DNA from: Nemertoderma westbladi
Lineage: Eukaryota > Xenacoelomorpha > Nemertodermatida > Nemertodermatidae
DNA: 44,261 nt
Direction: 5' to 3'
Assembly (NCBI GenBank): GCA_032718475.1
Contig: JAUCBJ010003019.1
Location: 1-44,261, forward strand
Positions 38,504 to 44,261 of this stretch are shown here, piece after piece. Position numbers and translations under genes: made by a program. The notes beneath the pieces are model-generated. The model was given only the letters and a program-made list of their open reading frames with translations, searched no databases and was not told the DNA's origin. Each line of letters opens with the position of its first letter. The first letter of the stretch is position 1.

Positions 38504-40588
38504 GTTACAAATAGATATTCCAGTCTCATAAATGAAGAAATGAACCACTGTGAGAAATATACCCAGTTTGCTGCAGCAGTAAAGTCAGCTACAAAGAAAA
38601 CTGTTCCTCTAAAGCCACGGAAGTTGAAGAAGATCCCCTGGGCAGACCAGCGCATTCTAGACCTGCGAGAGGCATTGAACAAAGCCCAAAGAGAGTATCG
38701 TAGCCGACGTACAACTTCTGCAAAAAATGCAGTGAAAGCTTCAGTGAAATCTCTAAACAAGCAATACTCGATTAATAAAGCAAAGCTTATCAGCGAGCAG
38801 GTTGATACTATCAATGTTGCTGACGAAAGCAGGAAATCTGCTGAAGCCTGGCAAGCAATCAACCTGCTCTCTGGAAGAAAAAGCCGACCAACTGCCAAGG
38901 TGAAGGCTGATTCTCCAGCCGACCGCTTGGCAGGCTGGAAGTCTCATTTCGAGAAATTGCTAAATAATGATCGAGAACTGACTGACGATTTCACTGTAAA
39001 GCCTGTGTCACACACAATACTCTCAGACATCCCAATTGGTGACAAAACATTCGAAGAGGTCTTAACTGCTTCGAATGACATTAAAACCAATAGGGCATCT
39101 GGTGTTGATGATGTGCCTCCCGAGGTCTTTAAGATCAGAGAATGCCTTCAACTAGCCCACCCTATCCTAGTAGAAATGTACCGCACTAAGATTGCACCAC
39201 AAGAACTTAAGACTAATCGGCTAACACCCGTTCCAAAGAAGGGCAACCTCTCCTATTTTGGTTCACATCGTGGAATTAGTCTAATCTCAATTGCAGCTAA
39301 ATTATTCAACAGAATAATGCTGAATCGCATTAGGGATCCTGTAGAAAGACTCTTGCGTGGGAATCAAAATGGGTTTCGAAAAGGTAGAGGTACCTTTGAA
39401 CCCATTCTGGCACTTAGAAGGATTATTGAAGAGGTTTCTACAAAGAAAGACAGACATTTGGCTGTCATATTTGTGGATTTCTTCAAGGCCTTCGATTCCG
39501 TGTCACGCCCACGCATGTTCCAAATTCTTCAGGCATATGGGATCCCCAATGAGATCATTAATGCAATCAGATCAGTATATGACGGTTCCACGACCTTTGT
39601 ATCCACTACTGATGGAGACACAGACCCATTTGAGGTTCTCTGGGGTGTCCTTCAAGGAGACACATTAGCCCCGTTCCTCTTCATTATTGTGGTGGACTAT
39701 GTGCTGCGGACATCACTCGATCTTCATGAAGCTGATGGGGTGGAAATATCTCCACCATCAGGTAGCCGTAGACGTGGTTCCCCAGCAGAACATCTAACCG
39801 ACCTTGACTTTGCAGATGACCTTGGTTTACTGTCAGAGACATTAGAAGGAGCACAGAAGCTGCTATCTAGCTTAGAGGAGGCTGCATCTAGTGTTGGCCT
39901 CTTTGTGAATAGCACAAAGACCAAAATTCTGACAGTAAACATGGATTCAGATCAGCAGAAAATTGATCGGGATAACATTCAATCGCTGGATGGACTGGTA
40001 AGTCATGTGAACGACTTCTGCTACCTTGGATCATGGGTTCGGAGGTCTGATGAAGATCTCCGAATTCGCAAAGGGAAAGGCTGGTCCGCCATCCACAAGC
40101 TATCCAGGATCTGGAAGAGCTCTGACATCTCATGCTCTTTAAAGGTACGCCTTTTCCGTGCAGCAGTGGAGCCTGTGCTGCTCTATGGCAGCCCATGCTG
40201 GGCTCTAACTGCTGAAGACACCAGGTCCTTGGATGGCACATACACCAGGATGCTTCGCCGGGTGCACAACATAGCATATGATGCACACATAAGCAATGAG
40301 GTGTTATATAAATATGGTAACATATCATTGCCAAGACCTAGCATCACCCTGCAGAAACGCCGTCTAATGCTTGCTGGGCACTGTTTCCGCCGGCAGGATC
40401 AACCTGTACACAACCTTGTGCTGTGGCAGCCTGCTGGCGAGAATAGACGTGGTGGACAGCCAATGACTTTCCTCAAACGCCTGCTCAAGGACACAGGACT
40501 TGAGAACAGGAATGAATTAGGAAATTGTATGGCCGACCGCAAGATCTGGGGGCGCTATGTTTCTGGGGCCGCCGGCACTGCACCCTAG
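38504..40588 (+). pseudogene. RTE reverse transcriptase
   Basis: Open in the same frame as the endonuclease; an ATG at 38540 leaves 682 residues. A basic N-terminal linker leads to the RT, with LTPVPKKGNLSYFGSHRGISL, IFVDFFKAFDS, WGVLQGDTLAPFLF and FADD at 39809-39820. The wording GVLQGDTLAPFLF is typical of RTE/BovB-type elements. The C-terminal region, with FCYLGSW, LLYGSPCWALTAED and GHCFRR, matches the 7791-8389 fragment. Catalytic aspartates are intact, so apart from the upstream TAG the enzyme could be functional. Confidence 0.88.
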
Positions 40589-40607
40589 TGTAAGCCGATC
40601 ATCATCA

Positions 40608-41520
40608 AGTTACTCTGAGCAGCCTATCATTATAGTGAATTTTAATTTTTTTGAATTTTAACAATTGTTAATTATTAATCTGACGCATATTATATTTATT
40701 GTTTCACTAACTAATTTCACCAATTTACAACCCAAACTAAATTTGCCACAGTTTGAGTTTGTGTTTTATGTATTTTATTATATCTCAACAATAGACGAAA
40801 CGAGGAAATATTCTAATAACGATTGTCTATCTATGTGTAAGTTTTCCATTTCACCATTCTTATTCGTTTCATCTGGGAATAAATTTCGGTTTGCCTATGT
40901 TTCATTAGACTAGTTGTCAATGTCCAGGTAAGAAACCATTAGGTTTCCATGACAATACAAAATTATCGGGTTAGGACTTTGTATAAAGTACTTTCAAAAG
41001 AAAGTATAAGTTCGGACTTTAGCGCTCCCAGAATTTATGCAAACGGTTTTATTTTTGTGTTCGATGTGAAATTGGTTATTTGCGAAACTGAGGGGTATTC
41101 GCAATCAATATTTTCGGTCTTACAATCATTTAGCATTTAGTACAAATTGAATATAAGTGTGATTGACTAACCAACGAAAATTAAAATAACACGAGAGAAA
41201 GTAAAAAACATTATTGATAATAGGTAAAAAAAATTAAAATATAGCAGACAATAAAAGTCAGAAAAACCGACGTAATCATTTATGTAAAGGAACTTTCATA
41301 TTTTACCGATTTATAACTGATGTTACACGAATAATGATTGAATTGTATTATTTTTTCCTGCAAATATTGTAAATTGATAAAAGTGAAACTATAACTATTT
41401 TACATGATTGTGTGAAAGGTTTCACATAAGCAGTATTTATGTACCGAGCGAGGGTGGCGAGGGATGTTTCCATAAATATACAACGGTCATTCATTCATAA
41501 ACGTTGACAGTGCCCTTTTC
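40608..41520. other. AT-rich intergenic DNA
   Basis: About 900 bp without a credible gene on either strand. Short frames (for example 40665-40913) are Phe/Ile/Leu-rich translations of AT-rich DNA. No repeat of note and no RNA gene recognised. Confidence 0.6.
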
Positions 41521-41540
41521 ACAAAATGGTGCCATTTTGT
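41521..41540. repeat. Perfect inverted repeat, 9-bp arms
   Basis: ACAAAATGG, TG, CCATTTTGT. It abuts the pentamer array and is too short to be the terminus of an element on its own. Confidence 0.7.
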
Positions 41541-41548
41541 TAAATTAT

Positions 41549-41613
41549 GACCGGTCCGGTCCGGTCCGGTCCGGTCCGGTCCGGTCCGGTCCGGTCCGGT
41601 CCGGTCCGGTCCG
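41549..41613. repeat. (CCGGT)n pentanucleotide microsatellite, about 12-13 units
   Basis: Uninterrupted GACCGGTCCGGTCCGG-type pentamers. G/C-rich in an otherwise AT-rich region, and each unit contains a CpG. Confidence 0.95.
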
Positions 41614-41815
41614 TCTCGGTATAAAAGTATTTATACAGTATGTTACGAATCTCCTCTGTATTGGTACAATACACGGCCTTAAAAAAACATACATACATAC
41701 ATTATTACATTTTTTATTTATTACATTTACACATAGGCTACAGACAGACTTACACAGAATTATATTTATTGTTAATTTACAATTATTGTATATGGATATA
41801 TTGAAAAATATCGTG

Positions 41816-42277
41816 ACATGAAAAATATCGAGAGTAAAAATATCGAGTGTTGAAAAATATCGAGAGTAAAAATATCGAGAGTAAAATATCGCGTGTTGAA
41901 AAATATTGAGTGTTGAAAAATATCGAGAGTAAAAATATTGAGAGTAAAAATATCGAGTGTTGAAAAATATCGAGTGTTGAAAAATATCGAGAGTAAAAAT
42001 ATCGAGTGTTGAAAAATAATGAGTGTTTAAAATATCGAGAGTAAAAATATCGAGTGTTGAAAAATATCGAGAGTAAAAATATCGAGTGTTGAAAAATATC
42101 GAGAGTAAAAATATCGAGAGTAAAAATATCAAGAGTAAAAATATCGAGTGTTGAAAATATCAAGAGTAAAAATATCGAGTGTTGAAAAATATCGAGAGTA
42201 AAAATATCGAGAGTAAAAATATCAAGAGTACAAATATCGAGTGTTGAAAATATCGAGAGTAAAAATATCGAGTGTTA
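41816..42277. repeat. Two-word satellite: alternating ATATCGAGAGTAAAA and ATATCGAGTGTTGAAAA units
   Basis: About 29 units made of two words with the same AAAATATCGAG head but tails AGTA (S, 15 bp) or TGTTG (T, 17 bp). The order is irregular: S T S S T T S S T T S T T S T S T S S S T S T S S S T S T. Point variants include AAGAGTA, ATTGAG and GCGTG. Head-to-tail throughout and located just downstream of the GPCR stop codon. Confidence 0.88.
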
Positions 42278-42308
42278 TTGTATCTTGTATATAGGCGCCA
42301 TATAAATC

Positions 42309-42340
42309 TAAAATAATACTATTATTATTATTATTATTAT
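42309..42340. repeat. (ATT)n microsatellite
   Basis: About nine units of TAT/ATT between the satellite and the GPCR 3' end. Confidence 0.85.
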
Positions 42341-42381
42341 ACAGCTTTACGTCTGTAAAGACAATTTTAACAATAAAATAA

Positions 42382-43356
42382 TTATTCTTCTGTACGGCTT
42401 CCATTTGTAATTTTCAATAAGCCATATAACATATTGATAAGTTCAGTTTTGAATATTGGGTTCATCAGCAAAATATATAAATTTATCGTGGCGTTGATAA
42501 TGTAAGCTAAATCCGACAGTGAGGCCCAAAATACAGTTAGAACGATATTCGGCCCTTTGAACAATTCGGCCCCATCATTTAGAGCTGAAAAACTTGAAAA
42601 AATATGATATAAATAATATTTGTTTATATATGATACAGCAAATTGAATAGCTCGAGGCAACATCAATATGCTAAAGATAATTGTTGTTGATAATAATGTT
42701 TTAGTTGCATGATCGGCTTTCTTACCTCGAGATTTTAGTCGCCACAAAATCATTATATTTAAAGAAGTAAATCCTATAACAGGTAAAACTGATTCATAAA
42801 GTACAGGAAAAACCCCCCAATTAAGGATACGGTGTTTATATGGAACACAAGTATAAAAAATATCTGTAACGTTTAGAATTGGGTGGTAAATTAGTTCGTA
42901 TTTAGATTCGGAAGTATCAATAATAATTACAAATATTACACCAAAAGCTAATATGTAACCCAAAATACACAAACTAACTGTGTATAACACACGCCATTTA
43001 TTCCGGTAGAAGATTGGCCAATAAGACGCTATGAACCTCTCCAACGAGATCCCCAAGGACAACGCTATAGACGCACAGCTGGTACTCATCTTCCAAATGG
43101 GTAATATGTAGCATAAAAATACAACCCAAAAGCTAAATGTTTCGGGTACATTGGCCGTAAGGAGATTGGCTCCAAATTCATTGTCAATTATCGATAAAAA
43201 TAAATGTTGCAAGTCGCTAAAAGCGAGAAACATTAAAAATACAGCAAAACTTTTAGAACGAAGCAACGATGAACCACCAACAGCGCATAATATGATGATG
43301 TTATTAACAATTCCAACGCAACAAACGCAAATCATAACAATGCTAATAGGGTGCAT
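42382..43356 (-). CDS. Rhodopsin-family (class A) GPCR, FMRFamide/peptide-receptor-like, intronless
   Basis: 324 residues from ATG 43356; a TAA lies four codons upstream in frame, so this start is firm for this exon. Seven hydrophobic segments at about residues 4-27, 37-58, 75-100, 122-146, 180-205, 219-243 and 270-298. Class A landmarks: Asn in GIVNN (TM1), LAFSD with Asp48 (TM2), Cys82 and Cys170 for the usual disulfide, ERF at 106-108 in place of DRY, Pro234 in TM6. NPxxY is degenerate (NLYIL at 292-296), as in many invertebrate peptide receptors. It would sit in the plasma membrane and signal through G proteins to an unknown ligand. The N-terminal ectodomain is almost absent, so a further 5' exon is possible. 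It is the only host-type gene in the window and is intact. Confidence 0.85.
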   Translation of the reverse strand: MHPISIVMICVCCVGIVNNIIILCAVGGSSLLRSKSFAVFLMFLAFSDLQHLFLSIIDNEFGANLLTANVPETFSFWVVFLCYILPIWKMSTSCASIALSLGISLERFIASYWPIFYRNKWRVLYTVSLCILGYILAFGVIFVIIIDTSESKYELIYHPILNVTDIFYTCVPYKHRILNWGVFPVLYESVLPVIGFTSLNIMILWRLKSRGKKADHATKTLLSTTIIFSILMLPRAIQFAVSYINKYYLYHIFSSFSALNDGAELFKGPNIVLTVFWASLSDLAYIINATINLYILLMNPIFKTELINMLYGLLKITNGSRTEE

Positions 43357-44052
43357 GATACCGGATTATTAATTTTGATATACCTTTAAATATTCGACTG
43401 GTGCCGGTAATTCCACAATATCCTCTATATTTCGTTTTGACATAAAGGTACCGAAACAGAGGTACAGTAGGTAGACATCGTGCCTTTACTGCTACCGGTA
43501 CGGTATATCAGCCTTAGTTTACTTAATTTAATCTAAAACTTAATAATCTGTTAAAATTATGACCAATCTTTTAGAAAACCTATTTTATAAAGATTCTGGT
43601 TGCTGTAAAATGATTCAATGAAGTAATAAGATACCCGTCATGGTTGATGGCATTCCTTTATAATGTTTATTGGATAAATAGGTTGAGGTTGTACAGTAGC
43701 TGCTGAATTCAGTGGAGTGTTAGTATTCGTTGGAAAGTTTTACGATTCATAAAATTGCGTCTGAACAACAGTTCAGAACGATAGTTACGCAGTTATAGTT
43801 ACAGATAACTGTTAGCCACCATTTCTTAATTCAGATTTAGTTTTAACAGTATATCTAATTATATCGAATTAACCGTGTTTTCCTGTTACCCCCCCTCCCC
43901 CCGAATTCCCCCATTCCTGTAATCCCCCGTCACATTTAGTGATTCCTGTTACCCCTCCATGCCATATTGGATATTATTTGCAGGATATGAGAGCTAGTGA
44001 TATATATTTTTGTACATACGAGATATAAGAACAAAGGTTATTGTATTGGATT
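43357..44052. other. Intergenic DNA upstream of the GPCR
   Basis: About 700 bp, expected to hold the GPCR promoter (minus strand). No coding frame. It contains TACCGGTA-like words (about 43494-43503) and C-rich runs (43890-43905) around a repeated TCCTGTTACC word. No TATA box or initiator that I would defend. Confidence 0.5.
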
Positions 44053-44261
44053 GAAAAAGCCGTCTCTATAACCTGCTCCTTTCCCTCACGTGAAAACGAG
44101 ATTGTTTATTGTTTTGGTTAGAAAAAGCCATATCTGTAGTCTGCTCCTTTCCCTCAATTGGTAACAACATCGTTTACTGTTTTGGTTAGAAAAACCCGCC
44201 TCTCTAACCTGCTCCTTTCCCTCAATTGGTAACAACATCGTTATTATTTTTGGTTTGAAAA
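44053..44261. repeat. 68-bp tandem repeat, three units, continues past the right edge
   Basis: Units start at 44053, 44121 and 44189 with GAAAAAGCC/GAAAAACCC and share CTGCTCCTTTCCCTCA and TTGTTTTGGTTAG; a fourth begins at 44257. The second and third units are closer to each other than to the first. Confidence 0.9.

Larger units (their letters stand above)
37013..40607 (+). mobile_element. RTE-clade non-LTR retrotransposon, nearly complete
   Basis: Endonuclease (37211-38503) and reverse transcriptase (to 40588) in one frame with a single TAG between, a short 3' UTR, and a GATCATCATCA tail (40597-40607). The family is shared with the fragment at 7749-8389. The 5' limit is uncertain; it begins at or just after the BEL LTR-like end. 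CAGCCT occurs at 37011-37016 and at 40620-40625 and might be a target duplication, though that would leave a dozen bases after the tail. Confidence 0.85.

Noticed and set aside
40665-41140. Short ORFs of 82 and 63 codons in the intergenic region
   Set aside because: Composition follows the AT-rich DNA; no signal, domain or neighbouring-gene support.
41549-41613. Telomere-like or CENP-B-like meaning of (CCGGT)n
   Set aside because: Not a telomeric unit (no TTAGGG type) and no CENP-B box; an ordinary pentamer microsatellite.
41545-42163. Minus-strand ORFs of 126 and 195 codons over the satellite and pentamer array
   Set aside because: Pure translations of tandem repeats (LDIF/RYFS and GPDRT patterns), with no start or motif evidence.

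Overview
The window is animal nuclear DNA, most likely from a marine invertebrate; the sequence does not fix the phylum. The reasons are BEL/Pao and APE-type non-LTR retrotransposons, AT-rich intergenic DNA with many microsatellites, many short palindromes such as TACCGGTA and TAGGCCTA, and an intronless peptide-receptor-like GPCR. There is no bacterial gene organisation, no rRNA and no recognisable tRNA gene. About nine tenths of the window is transposable elements nested in one another.

Layout. (1) 1-5815: the 5' part of a BEL/Pao element (copy A) on the minus strand. Its Gag-Pol frame is open for 937 codons and runs off the left edge; a long leader and an LTR-like terminus lie upstream of it. 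(2) 6322-37012: a second, decayed copy of the same family (copy B) on the plus strand, head-to-head with copy A, so their leaders form a large imperfect inverted repeat. Three later insertions split copy B: a 5'-truncated RTE fragment in the leader (7749-8389, 10-bp target duplication), a 6.3-kb CR1/Jockey-like element in gag (10756-17103, minus strand), and a 6.9-kb gag-only LTR element in pol (20659-27599; 531-bp LTRs differing at one base; target duplication GTAAT). Pol resumes at 27605 and ends at 29786. (3) Still apparently inside copy B, between pol and the LTR-like end at 36285-37012, are two long overlapping ORFs, X1 and X2 (31490-35744), that I do not recognise. X2 has three zinc-knuckle-like motifs and a basic tail. 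(4) 37013-40607: a nearly complete RTE-clade element with one stop codon. (5) 40608-44261: host-like DNA with a pentamer array, a two-word satellite, one intact 324-codon GPCR gene on the minus strand, and 68-bp repeats at the right edge.

Relations. Copy B carries many stops and frameshifts and is the oldest layer. The gag-only LTR element is the youngest that can be dated, because its LTRs are almost identical. Without the three insertions copy B would still be about 16.7 kb with no 5' LTR, which is long for BEL/Pao; X1, X2 and their flanks account for much of the excess.

Most worth following up: the unknown X1/X2 pair; an array of 21 small inverted repeats with a covarying GGYRC/GTRCC stem inside the gag-only element; a cluster of splice-donor-like GTAAGT words kept in both BEL gag copies; and a leader hairpin kept between the copies by a compensatory base-pair change.
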